A DNA stretch of 64,000 nt, from the NCBI GenBank assembly GCA_012728875.1, contig JAAYEF010000016.1, positions 1 to 64,000 of the forward strand, written 5' to 3'. Under the pieces are notes generated by a model that saw nothing but the letters and a program-made list of their open reading frames with translations, made no database searches and was not told the DNA's origin. Shown here one piece after another: positions 25,801 to 33,928 of the stretch. How positions within the stretch are numbered: the stretch's first letter is position 1; each line of letters begins with the position of its first letter. The stretch comes from Candidatus Cloacimonadota bacterium. GTDB taxonomy: Bacteria; Cloacimonadota; Cloacimonadia; Cloacimonadales; Cloacimonadaceae. The position numbers were made by a program, and so were the translations under genes.

Positions 25801-25984
25801 GGATCGCATCAGAGTACACTGGAAAGGGGACGAGGAAATTGCCGCCGCCCTGGCTGAACACGGCGACTTTGTGAAATCCGAAACCCTTTGCGATGAATTG
25901 CTCGAAAGCCCTGAGATCCAAGGCATCGAGCCCGTGGACATCAATGGCAAGGAAGTATTCTTGAACATCCAGAGGCTTGCTTGA
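22865..25984 (+). CDS. ileS: Isoleucyl-tRNA synthetase (long, type 2-like)
   Basis: Charges tRNA-Ile in the cytoplasm. 1039 residues, the size of the IleRS2 group. Landmarks: the HIGH-equivalent GRPGIHH (residues 52-58), FYEGPPTANG, KAGWDTHGLPVE, editing-domain WTTTPWTL and DDGTGIVHTAPAFGQDD, and KMSKS at 596-600. The C-terminal anticodon-binding domain is long and contains FGRKEQGFEIMDRI. IleRS2 enzymes are usually insensitive to mupirocin; that is family knowledge, not shown here. The ribosome site is poor. The stop overlaps the ATG of the next gene by one base. Confidence 0.96.
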   Translation: MFKNIDLKESPRHLEERIRAYWKERDLAQKSVDFREGAPRFIFYEGPPTANGRPGIHHVISRTLKDLVCRYKTMTGHQVKRKAGWDTHGLPVEIEVEKQLGLEDKKAIEEYGIEKFCLACKESVWSYLDQWRKMTELMGYWIDLDDPYVTLTNNYIESVWHILDDFFQRDLIYKAHKIVPYCPSCGTPLSSHEVAQGYRDVEDPSVFVKFKALDEEDTWYLAWTTTPWTLISNVALAVHPDETYVKVRHHDQNLILAKARLEVLDGDLEILAEFVGRDLEKRRYEPLFNFIEVDKPAWIIGLADYVSMDDGTGIVHTAPAFGQDDYSLGMKYDLPFIQPVDAEGKFIAAVTPWAGVFVKQADKDIIRNLRDEGKLYRREQIKHSYPHCWRCENPLIYYARESWYIRTTQFKEKLLENNRQIKWYPPFVGEKRFGEWLENNVDWALSRDRFWGTPLNIWVCGDCGEKTSVGSIAELREKGRLADGSPVPEDIELHRPYIDDVTLPCAKCGGGMTRTPEVIDCWFDSGAMPFAQWHYPFENKECFESELFPANFICEAIDQTRGWFYSMLTISTLYKGVSSYKSCLVNDLILDKTGQKMSKSKGNTVDPIELMQNFGADAIRWYMVEVSPPWVPTRFDVDGVREVIGKFIGTLKNTYSFFAIYANIDGFDISKYPQDWARSAEIDRWIVSRLHSLTAQVRAWMEEYELTRVVRAIQDFVIDELSNWYVRRSRRRFWAMELTEDKVDAYRTLYQVLETIAKLVAPFVPYLAEELFLSLGAGESVHLADYPEADPALIDKKLEEEMRVIIDLVYLGRAARNACQIKVRQPLKQMYVPAKHKETVQRMAGLLQEEVNIHEIVYVSEDDDFVHYELKPQFKVMGPKYGSQMKAIAAELAKLKGQEVLSAFNSTGSYRLEPLGLDLIPEDVAVHIQPREGFVFESLKDMFVALDTTLSPELLREGLARELVNKIQFGRKEQGFEIMDRIRVHWKGDEEIAAALAEHGDFVKSETLCDELLESPEIQGIEPVDINGKEVFLNIQRLA

Positions 25985-27975
25985 TGAAATATTGCGGCAA
26001 CTGCGGCAAACAGCTTCCCGATAACGCCAAATTCTGCGTGCACTGTGGTACGCGCTGGACCGAAGCGGAAAAACCCCAGGCTCCTGAAAAGCAGGAAAAA
26101 AAGCCAAACTCATCTCCAAAATATGGGGGAAGCCAGCTCATCGATTCAGCATACAAGCTGCTGAGTCCGGGTGAGCTTTGCTGCGAATACCGCATCACCC
26201 GTCTTTTGAACAAAGACCCTGAAGGCATCAAGTATATCGCCGAAAAAGACGGAAAAAAATACATCCTGAAGCTCTTTTTCAAATACAAATATTCCGATCT
26301 GGAATCCATCATTGCCCTGCAGAGCAGGCTGAAGCTCCTGGGCACGCTCGAATCCGTACACACCGCCAAGGTGGCGGAAGTGAATGAAACCCACGACCCC
26401 GTTTATATGGCGGCGGAATTTGTGGGCGGAGATTCTTTGGCACGGATCAAGGAAAACCAGCCTGAGCGTTTGAGCGAGGAATTCGTTCGCAATGTGGCCA
26501 TCCAGCTCACCGAAACAGCCATGGCCGTCAGAAAACATGGCCTCACCCTGCATGAACTCACACCCAGTGGAATCATGCTTTCCGAAGACGGAAAAAACAT
26601 CACCATCCTCACTTCCGGAATCAAGTATGAAGATGTGGATGAACGTGAGGAAGTTTTCAATATCGGCGTGATCCTGGCCCAACTGCTCTCCGGCAATGTC
26701 CTGTATAAATCAATCTACAGTGCGGAAAGCCTGCGCGTTCATAAGTTTGGGCACATCCCCGGGGTGACTGTTGCACTCAACAAAATCCTGGCAGACTGTC
26801 TGCATCGCAATATCCTGCAACGACATACCTCTTTGGAACTCTTGCTGAAGGGCCTGAAAGGGCTGCCGCCGGTGGAAAAATGTGAGGTTTTCGCTCCGCA
26901 AACCAGCCTGAATTCGCTTCAGGAATTCCAGGATCAGCCACTAGACCTGCCCAAAAAACATCTGGAATGGACGTTTTGGCTGTCCATAGCCCTGATCGTG
27001 GCCGGCATCGCAGCGTTTTTCATCTGGGGAATGCCACAGATTCTAAAACCCGGTGGCTTGGCAGAAAATATTGCCTCCCTTTTCAGCAGTCAAGAGGATA
27101 CTTTGGAAGTTGCACCGCCTGATGAAATGATTCCTGGACGTGGGGAAAAGCCCGTGCGAACAGGGGAAAGTGATCGATTTACGCTCCGCGACGACCCTCG
27201 CAAAAATGGACCGCAAACCGTTCAACCCAGAGCGCGGCGCGAAGAAAGCAGCAGTCCCAAAATCAGCCCACAGCCGGATAGAAGCAAATTTGTGCGCGTG
27301 CCGGACGGAACCTTCGGCTTTGGCCGCCTGAAGGATAATCCCAACCACAACGTTTTTGTAAGCGGCTTCTGGATCAGCAAATATGAAGTTACCCAGGTAG
27401 AGTGGGAAAAATTCATGATGCCCGCCAGTGTGCTTCACGTTTCCAAAAACCTGCCTGTGGAAAATGTGAGTTGGATGGATATCATCCGCTATTGCAACGC
27501 CCGCAGCGAAGCCGAAGGCTTGGATCCGGTCTATAAGATTACTGGAACCGTCACCTGCGATTTTTCCAAAAACGGTTACAGATTGCCCACTGAAGCGGAA
27601 TGGGAAATGGCGGCAAAAGCCGGTATGCTATACGATTACAGCGGTTCAGACGATCCAGACGAATACGTGTGGCATCGGGACAACAGCGGCCGCCGCTATC
27701 GCCGGGGCGGAGAGAAAAAACCCAACGACTACGGCATTTACGACATGAGCGGAAACGTTGCCGAATGGGTCTGGGATTGGTATGATGCCAAATATCCCGC
27801 TCAGCTTTCTGAATTTACAAACCCCAAAGGTCCTGCAAGCGGGGGCAACAAAGTGATCCGCGGAGGCAGTGTGGACAACGGAATCGGCACAAACCTCAAG
27901 ATTCTGTATCGCATGCCTGGAAACCCCGGCAGGGGCTACCAGTTCGTGGGCTTCAGACTGGTCCGGAGCCACTAA
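25984..27975 (+). CDS. Zinc-ribbon / pseudokinase / transmembrane / FGE-sulfatase domain fusion
   Basis: 663 residues; ATG 25984 overlaps the ileS stop. Order: zinc ribbon C4-x2-C7-x10-C18-x2-C21; a Hanks-kinase-like domain (~60-310) with Lys96 in KKYILKLF but HELTPSGIM (190-198) in place of HRDxKPxN and TSG (210-212) in place of DFG, so probably catalytically dead; one transmembrane helix (~328-349); a Pro/Arg/Ser-rich linker; and a formylglycine-generating-enzyme-like domain (436-663: VPDGTFGFG, ISKYEVTQVEWEKF, YRLPTEAEWEMAAKAG, NVAEWVWDWY, RGGS, VGFRLVRS). The topology suggests a cytoplasmic sensor-like part and an exported FGE domain. Partner unknown. Confidence 0.88.
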   Translation: MKYCGNCGKQLPDNAKFCVHCGTRWTEAEKPQAPEKQEKKPNSSPKYGGSQLIDSAYKLLSPGELCCEYRITRLLNKDPEGIKYIAEKDGKKYILKLFFKYKYSDLESIIALQSRLKLLGTLESVHTAKVAEVNETHDPVYMAAEFVGGDSLARIKENQPERLSEEFVRNVAIQLTETAMAVRKHGLTLHELTPSGIMLSEDGKNITILTSGIKYEDVDEREEVFNIGVILAQLLSGNVLYKSIYSAESLRVHKFGHIPGVTVALNKILADCLHRNILQRHTSLELLLKGLKGLPPVEKCEVFAPQTSLNSLQEFQDQPLDLPKKHLEWTFWLSIALIVAGIAAFFIWGMPQILKPGGLAENIASLFSSQEDTLEVAPPDEMIPGRGEKPVRTGESDRFTLRDDPRKNGPQTVQPRARREESSSPKISPQPDRSKFVRVPDGTFGFGRLKDNPNHNVFVSGFWISKYEVTQVEWEKFMMPASVLHVSKNLPVENVSWMDIIRYCNARSEAEGLDPVYKITGTVTCDFSKNGYRLPTEAEWEMAAKAGMLYDYSGSDDPDEYVWHRDNSGRRYRRGGEKKPNDYGIYDMSGNVAEWVWDWYDAKYPAQLSEFTNPKGPASGGNKVIRGGSVDNGIGTNLKILYRMPGNPGRGYQFVGFRLVRSH

Positions 27976-27979
27976 GGGC

Positions 27980-30280
27980 TCATTTCATCAGAATCATTTT
28001 CAGCGTTTTATTGTAGTCTCCGCTCTCCAGACGATATAGGTAAATTCCACTTCCCACGGGCTTTCCGCTCTGATCCAAGCCATTCCAAACAGCGCTGTGT
28101 TCGCCTGCGGTCTTGGCTCCTGCCTCCAATTCCCGAACCAACTGTCCCTTCAAATTATACACTGCCAAGCTGACTTCCGCCGGCTCGGTAAGAGTATATC
28201 GGATAGTGGTTTGAGGGTTGAAAGGATTGGGATAGTTTTGCTGAAGCACCACTTTGGGAAGCTCGGGCAGATATGCATCCTCAGCGGCGGTGGAAACGCC
28301 TGTAATCACGCAAATATTATCAATCGTCCAGCCGGGATCGGTCAGTTCCACGTTGGAGCTCTGGTCTGTGAGGCGGAAACGCAGATAGATGCTTTGTCCG
28401 TCATATTCATCCAGAGACACCAATTCGCGGCGGAATTCGTCCAGTTTTCCACAGCGGCTCCAAATCGAGGTCCAGTTTTGCCTGTCCAATGAAATTTCCA
28501 CCCGCGCCCAGTCATAATCCCATTCCGTGTGCAGGTGCGAATCAAACATCAGGGTTGTGGAGCCCGTGGCGGGAATCTGTATTGCTGAAGAGGGTGAAAT
28601 CCAGACATCGCAGTTCATGGCATACAGACCTTTTCCGCCCCAACTGTCCGTGATGGCAGATCCTGAGACGGAAAGCTCATCCTGCAAAACCCAGGGACCT
28701 TCCACTTCCCAGCCATCCATGCCATTTTCCCAATCCTCTGCAAAAAGCTGCGTGGCGGAACTCAGATCCAGAGCCAGCCAATTTTGCCCGGGATTCAGTA
28801 GCACTGAACCCTGCCAAGGGTAATAACCATCGGCAATAACTGTGACGGGGTATACGCCCTCAAAACTGTTGAAGGCAATGACTCCATTCACGTAGAGTGT
28901 ATCTGGATAAACGTCTCCGATCACGATTTGAGCCGGAATATCGCTGCCGCCGCTGTGAATCCTGCCGCTTAGGGTGGCATTTTCCCGAGGCTGCATCGAT
29001 ACCTGGATTTGAGTCATGGCCCCGTTGTTTACCATCTGGCCTGTAATCTGGGTGTCCCAATAGCCTTTTTTGCGAAAAGTGAGATCGTAGCTGCCGCTTG
29101 CCAATGCTTTGTAAAACCTTCCCGTATCAGGATTTGAAGTGCGCGGCACAAACCACGGTGCGTGATGCGCATTCACGATTATCTCCGCTTCCAAAGGCTC
29201 GTTCGTAACGGCATCACGGATTTTTCCGGTCAGCATAGATGAAGAACTCACGTCCGAGGAATATGGCAAAGCCCGGTTCAAAAACCAATATACCGCATTG
29301 CGACAGCGTGCCACGGTATCCAGCATCAGCGGTTCCGGCGGCTGAAGGTTGCTGGTTCCACATTCGATCAAAATCTGCAGGGTCCCATATTGCTTATACA
29401 TCCAATCGTGAAAAGCGCCCTTGCGACTCAGGTTTGGCAGGGATTCATAGGTTCCAGTGCCTGCTTCGTTCGGAATTTGGGCTGCCACGGAAGAGCAGAT
29501 CGAAGCAAAGAAAGCCATGTCTGGCGAGGGTCGGATTTCCTTCCAATTGAAGGAGTAATAGCCTTTTTCGCTGAAATTGCCGGTGCGTGAGGAATGCCAG
29601 CAGATGGAATAGACAAATTTATAGCGATCGGCAAGGTTTTTAATGGCTTGAACCTCGCTCTCGCTCATGGGCGCCGGACCGCGATAATAATCCCAAACTT
29701 CCAGCCCGCCCGGCTGCATCAAAGTGTCTCCGTGCACCCAGTTGAAATCAAAATTCCGGTTTATATCCACCCCGTCGATATCATATCCAACCAATGAACT
29801 GAAGTCAAAAAAACCGTTGTTATTATTGTCCCGCTTGTTTTTACGATAGGAAAGATCCAGACCGGTGGTCACCACATTATGCCCTTCCGGGTTCAAAGTG
29901 GGCACAAACCACATATCCAAAAAGTTGATCCATTGCATATAGGGAAGTTGATTCCGGTTTGCCAGGATTTTGGCGATGTTGTCCATGGTGATCTGCACGC
30001 CCAAAACTTCTTCGGCATGAACCTGACCCACAAAAAGCAGGGCGGGCTCTTCCTCATCCTGTTCCACGTTGTCTGAAATGCGCATGGCATAGATGGGGAT
30101 TTGTTCTTGCTGGCTCACTCCGATCTGCACGCGCTTGGCCATGTCCGGATGCTGGGTTTCAAAGTCCAACAGCATTTGCGAGATTTGATTGTAGGTATAA
30201 TAACAGCTTGGCAAAGAGTCTGCCCAAACCGAAATCGCCGCACAAATAATGATGACGGCAGTAATGAAATATTTCTTCAT
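27980..30280 (-). CDS. Secreted M14 zinc carboxypeptidase with C-terminal sorting domain
   Basis: 766 residues from ATG 30280 (GAGGA upstream; signal peptide MKKYFITAVIIICAAISVWA). Peptidase M14 domain ~25-345: zinc ligands His88 and Glu91 (HAEE) and His229 (CWHS), substrate-binding NRNF (174-177), catalytic Glu306 (LIECGTSN). A carboxypeptidase-regulatory-like beta domain (MLTGKIRDAVTNEPLEAEII), a MAM/jelly-roll-like domain (EDWENGMDGWEVEGPW) and a FlgD-like sorting domain ending KMILMK follow. It should trim C-terminal residues from proteins outside the cell, consistent with amino-acid fermentation. Converges with the FGE-fusion gene, stops four bases apart. Confidence 0.92.
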   Translation of the reverse strand: MKKYFITAVIIICAAISVWADSLPSCYYTYNQISQMLLDFETQHPDMAKRVQIGVSQQEQIPIYAMRISDNVEQDEEEPALLFVGQVHAEEVLGVQITMDNIAKILANRNQLPYMQWINFLDMWFVPTLNPEGHNVVTTGLDLSYRKNKRDNNNNGFFDFSSLVGYDIDGVDINRNFDFNWVHGDTLMQPGGLEVWDYYRGPAPMSESEVQAIKNLADRYKFVYSICWHSSRTGNFSEKGYYSFNWKEIRPSPDMAFFASICSSVAAQIPNEAGTGTYESLPNLSRKGAFHDWMYKQYGTLQILIECGTSNLQPPEPLMLDTVARCRNAVYWFLNRALPYSSDVSSSSMLTGKIRDAVTNEPLEAEIIVNAHHAPWFVPRTSNPDTGRFYKALASGSYDLTFRKKGYWDTQITGQMVNNGAMTQIQVSMQPRENATLSGRIHSGGSDIPAQIVIGDVYPDTLYVNGVIAFNSFEGVYPVTVIADGYYPWQGSVLLNPGQNWLALDLSSATQLFAEDWENGMDGWEVEGPWVLQDELSVSGSAITDSWGGKGLYAMNCDVWISPSSAIQIPATGSTTLMFDSHLHTEWDYDWARVEISLDRQNWTSIWSRCGKLDEFRRELVSLDEYDGQSIYLRFRLTDQSSNVELTDPGWTIDNICVITGVSTAAEDAYLPELPKVVLQQNYPNPFNPQTTIRYTLTEPAEVSLAVYNLKGQLVRELEAGAKTAGEHSAVWNGLDQSGKPVGSGIYLYRLESGDYNKTLKMILMK

Positions 30281-30770
30281 GTTTTCCTCACACACGTAAA
30301 GGTGTAGCTTATTTTACGCAATTTTCATTCCAGTTTGATTTTATGATAAAACCAAATCGTAGGGTTCCCAGGTCTGGCTCATGTCCAACTATCTAAGGTA
30401 AGCTCACTTAGGCTCAATATTTTTGCGGGTTCCACAAATTATTCATTTCCTTTTGACTTTGGCTTGCATCCTGTTTCTAGGTGTCGATCACTTCTTAATC
30501 AAGCCTTAATCAAGTCTTAATAATTAACGCTTGATTAAGACTTGATAACCACTTGATTAACGCTTTCGGCAAAGGGTGACCCATCCTGAACCAGGTTGAC
30601 CGATAAAACCATGAAAAGGATTTAAGGCCTGGAATTGATGGCTGGGCATCGCTTGCATCCTTGATTGAATCTTTGCAAGCTCTATCAGCCGGCGCAATTG
30701 CACTGGAACCCCATTTTTCTGTATTTCCATCTCAGAACAGAAATATTCCTTATGGATGCTGCTTCAAAGC
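30281..30770. other. 490-bp gap containing repeat copy 2
   Basis: Lies between the start of the M14 peptidase gene and the stop of the thioesterase gene, both on the minus strand. Besides the repeat at 30479-30611 it shows a weak dyad CTAAG/CTTAG near 30400 and no credible open frame. The peptidase promoter must lie in its left part. Confidence 0.5.
30479..30611. repeat. Dispersed intergenic repeat, copy 2
   Basis: Same orientation as copy 1 at 18696-18829. Bases 1-68 are identical, including the forward 11-bp units and the 13-bp dyad; differences are GATAACCAC for GATGATCAC, a cluster of five changes around the first GGTTGACC (here GGGTGACC) and one in the A-rich end. The similarity stops at ACCA, so the copy boundaries are well defined. 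Confidence 0.9.
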
Positions 30771-31175
30771 TCAGTCTTTTTCAAGGAACTTTAAAAAGTG
30801 TTCGAACACATCCTGGGGCAGGCGTTTGGCGCGACCTTCGCTGGCAAAAACCCCCACCATCTTTGCTTCAAAACAAAGCTCTCCCTGTTCGTCGAAAATC
30901 TGCTGGTTCCAGTATCCCTTCACGCGGTTCATTTGGTTGAACCAGCTTTTGATGGTGATCACAGTCTCGTGTTCCACAGCCTTTTTATAGTCCAGGCTGA
31001 AGCTGCGGATAAACACCTGCAGACCAAGCTCCCGCATGCGGAAAACGGACATATCCATCTCGATCATGGCTTCGGCCCGTGCCGCCTCCAAAAGCTGCAG
31101 ATAGTTGGCGTTGTTCAGGTGTCCATACACGTCACACTCATAGCCATAGATTCTTTTTCTGAATTCAAAAACCAT
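30771..31175 (-). CDS. Acyl-CoA thioesterase, YbgC/4-hydroxybenzoyl-CoA type hotdog
   Basis: 134 residues with the hotdog signature DVYGHLNNANYLQLLEAARAE, in which the Asp is the usual catalytic residue of the YbgC/4HBT clan, then FNQMNRVKGYWNQQIFD and EAKMVGVFASEGRAKRLP. It likely hydrolyses acyl-CoA or acyl-ACP thioesters in the cytoplasm; the substrate is unknown. It is divergent from the YfhO-like gene, with a 101-bp shared promoter region. Confidence 0.9.
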   Translation of the reverse strand: MVFEFRKRIYGYECDVYGHLNNANYLQLLEAARAEAMIEMDMSVFRMRELGLQVFIRSFSLDYKKAVEHETVITIKSWFNQMNRVKGYWNQQIFDEQGELCFEAKMVGVFASEGRAKRLPQDVFEHFLKFLEKD

Positions 31176-31276
31176 TGCTGTACTCCTCTTTGTGCGCCGC
31201 CGGCTTCATTTTATGCTTGACCGATAAACGCGGCACAATTCTGATGCTTGAATAAATCTTTTGAATTGAGGATAAA

Positions 31277-33928
31277 ATGTCCAAGAAAAATGTCAACCCC
31301 AAAATTAAGGATAGAAGCCATCAGGCTGCAAAAAAAGCCGGGGATTTGCGCTCCAAAACGGCAAAACCCGCCCCCCTGGCAGCGCAGATGCCAAATTGGC
31401 TGGATAATTTGAACCAAAACCCGTGGCTGCCCTGGATTTTGATGGGTTTTCTGCTGCTTTTGGTGAGTTTGCTCTATTTCCCCGTGGCTTTTCAGGGCTA
31501 CACGCCTCCCGCTTCGGATATTTCACAGTGGCAGGGCGCAGCAAACGAGATCATAAACTACAATCAAGAACACTCAGGCAGAGCCCTGTGGACCCAGAGC
31601 ATGTTCAGCGGAATGCCTTCCTACATGATTTCCTTCCCAAACCGCTGGCCATTTTTGGAAAACCTGTCCCGACTGACGGACAAAGTAATCAACTGGCGAA
31701 TTTTCCTGCTTTTCATCGGCACTTTGGGGATGTTTTTGTTGCTCAGGTTCCTCAAACTCGACACTTGGACCAGCTTTTTCGGCGCAGTGGCATTCATGTT
31801 TTCCTGCCATTGGCTGGGTTTGGTGGAGATCGGGCACAACACCAAGTTTCGCGCCATCATGTATTTACCCTGGGTGCTCTGGGCTTTCCTGCGCCTCAGA
31901 AAGAAGCCGGATCTCCTGGGCTTGGGCTTTTTGGCAACCACCCTCATCATGCAACTGCGGGAAAATCATCCTCAGATCAGCTACTATCTCTATCTTTTCA
32001 TGGGCATGTATTGGATTTGGCAACTCCTGGAAAGCTTCAAGGAAAAAGATCATAAACGCTTTTGGTTCTTCACGTTGCTTACGGTTCTTGCCTTTGGTTT
32101 GACTCTTTTAGCAGTGATGAACCCATACCTCAGCACCATGGAATACAGCCACCACACCATGCGCGGCGGTCCCGGTGGCTTGGAAACCAGCTATGCCCAG
32201 GGTTGGAGCTTCCATCCCAAGGAAATCATCACCTTTTTCATTCCGGATTTCTATGGCGGCATCAGCCCCAACTATTGGGGTTACATGCCCTTTACACAGG
32301 TCTATAACTATTTCGGACTCATAGTCTTGGCATTTGGCATCATTGCCATGATTGGCAAAAAACACCGCCGCTTCTCCATCTTTTTGGGCATCACTTCGTT
32401 GATCTTTCTGATCATGTCCTTCGGCAGCGCCACCCCGCATCTTTCCAACCTTTTCATGAAATATCTGCCCTATTTCAACAAATTCCGCGTCCCCTCCATG
32501 ATCCTGATCATGGTTCAGCTAAATGCCGTCCTCCTGGCGGCTTTGGGCGTTGATACCATCCTCAGCCTGGATGAAAAACGGCAAAAAGTATGGAGTTCCG
32601 GATTGTTGAAGGCTTTCGCTGCTTGCGGCGTCATCTTTTTCCTTTGGCTGGTTCTGGCAAAACCCATCTTTGGCGGTTTGAGCTTCACCAGCGCATCTGA
32701 TCTGCAACTGCTTTCCCAACAAGGGCTTTCCGAAATGCCCGGACACATCAGAGCCGAGCGCTTGGACCTGCTGCACAAAAGCGGGATCATCAGCCTGCTG
32801 CTGCTGGCTCTGGGCATCGGCGCCGCCTGGCTGACAAGCATCAAAAAACTTCCCAAAACCTTGTTTGTGATGGCGTTGACTCTTTTCACCTTCGTCGATC
32901 TTTGGGTTTATACAGGCAAGATCTTGAAAAAGGAAAACCTGCAGGCGCGCCAGGAATACCAGAATCAATTTGCCAAACAGGACTACGATGATTTCCTGCT
33001 GAAGGATGGCTCAAATTTCCGCATCTATCCTGTTGGGCAAAGCGTGTTTTCAAACTCGCGTTTGGAGCATCCCACCGGGGTTTGGGCATATCACCATCAA
33101 ACAGTCACCGGCTATTCCGCTGCCAAACTGAAACGCTATGATGACCTGCTGAAGCTGATTGAAGGCGATCCTGCCACCCAAAAGCCCGGAGAATGGGGAC
33201 GCCTGATGATGGGAATGTATGGCATGCAGGCTCCCCAGTTGCCTCGGGATGTGCCAACTCCTGTGCTGGACATGCTTTCCACCAAATATATCATCCACCC
33301 GGAAGCACTTCCAAACGATTCACTGTTCACTGTGAACCATCCACCCTATGACCAGTTTTACAAAAAATTGAAACCAGTATTTTACGGCTCCGGCGGCGTT
33401 TCCATCTATGAAAATACAGACGCCCTGCCGCGTGCATGGTTTGTGGACGGCGTTCAAAAAGTTGCTCCGGCGGATTCCATCCTCGGTCTGATGCGCTCGG
33501 AGAGCTTTGATCCCAGGCACCTGGCATACGTGGAAAGCGAGCTTTCAAACGTGCAAAAGCCCGATTCGGCAAGCGTTGTGCAAACCCGGGCTGAAATGCA
33601 CAATCTGGCCTACGATGTCCAAACCGACAAACCCGCCTTCCTGGTTTTGAGCGAAGTCTATTACCCCGCAGGCTGGAAAGCCACCCTGGATGGCAAGGAA
33701 ATCCCCATCCATGCTGCAAACTACATCCTGCGCGGAGTGGAAATTCCCGCCGGAAAACACAAACTGGAACTGGTTTTTGCGCCGGATTCCTATAAAACCG
33801 GGGTGCGCCTGAGTCTGATCGGACTCTTGGTCAGTTTTCTTGCCCTGGCTGGCGGTCTCGTACTTAAGCATTTGAAACGCAGGGAACCCCTTGCAGCAGA
33901 ACCGGTTGGAGTAGAGAATGATAATTAA
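31277..33928 (+). CDS. YfhO-like multi-spanning membrane protein (GT-C fold)
   Basis: 883 residues. A basic N-terminus, then at least ten hydrophobic helices (e.g. WLPWILMGFLLLLVSLLYF, IFLLFIGTLGMFLLLRFL, LIVLAFGIIAMIG) and a large soluble C-terminal part (FRIYPVGQSVF, PVLDMLSTKYII, LSEVYYPAGWKATLDGKEI) with a final transmembrane helix (LSLIGLLVSFLALAGGLVL). This is the YfhO/PF09586 pattern; the family is linked to sugar transfer onto lipid or cell-wall polymers, but the acceptor here is unknown. GAGGA precedes the ATG. Its end overlaps mtnA by 11 bases. Confidence 0.9.
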   Translation: MSKKNVNPKIKDRSHQAAKKAGDLRSKTAKPAPLAAQMPNWLDNLNQNPWLPWILMGFLLLLVSLLYFPVAFQGYTPPASDISQWQGAANEIINYNQEHSGRALWTQSMFSGMPSYMISFPNRWPFLENLSRLTDKVINWRIFLLFIGTLGMFLLLRFLKLDTWTSFFGAVAFMFSCHWLGLVEIGHNTKFRAIMYLPWVLWAFLRLRKKPDLLGLGFLATTLIMQLRENHPQISYYLYLFMGMYWIWQLLESFKEKDHKRFWFFTLLTVLAFGLTLLAVMNPYLSTMEYSHHTMRGGPGGLETSYAQGWSFHPKEIITFFIPDFYGGISPNYWGYMPFTQVYNYFGLIVLAFGIIAMIGKKHRRFSIFLGITSLIFLIMSFGSATPHLSNLFMKYLPYFNKFRVPSMILIMVQLNAVLLAALGVDTILSLDEKRQKVWSSGLLKAFAACGVIFFLWLVLAKPIFGGLSFTSASDLQLLSQQGLSEMPGHIRAERLDLLHKSGIISLLLLALGIGAAWLTSIKKLPKTLFVMALTLFTFVDLWVYTGKILKKENLQARQEYQNQFAKQDYDDFLLKDGSNFRIYPVGQSVFSNSRLEHPTGVWAYHHQTVTGYSAAKLKRYDDLLKLIEGDPATQKPGEWGRLMMGMYGMQAPQLPRDVPTPVLDMLSTKYIIHPEALPNDSLFTVNHPPYDQFYKKLKPVFYGSGGVSIYENTDALPRAWFVDGVQKVAPADSILGLMRSESFDPRHLAYVESELSNVQKPDSASVVQTRAEMHNLAYDVQTDKPAFLVLSEVYYPAGWKATLDGKEIPIHAANYILRGVEIPAGKHKLELVFAPDSYKTGVRLSLIGLLVSFLALAGGLVLKHLKRREPLAAEPVGVENDN

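Noticed and set aside
18696-30611. CRISPR array
   Set aside because: The repeat units are 11 bp, adjacent and inverted, with no spacers and no cas genes.
30661-30990. Plus-strand frames antisense to and upstream of the thioesterase gene
   Set aside because: Most of their length is opposite a recognisable hotdog enzyme; the non-overlapping part has no motif or ribosome site.
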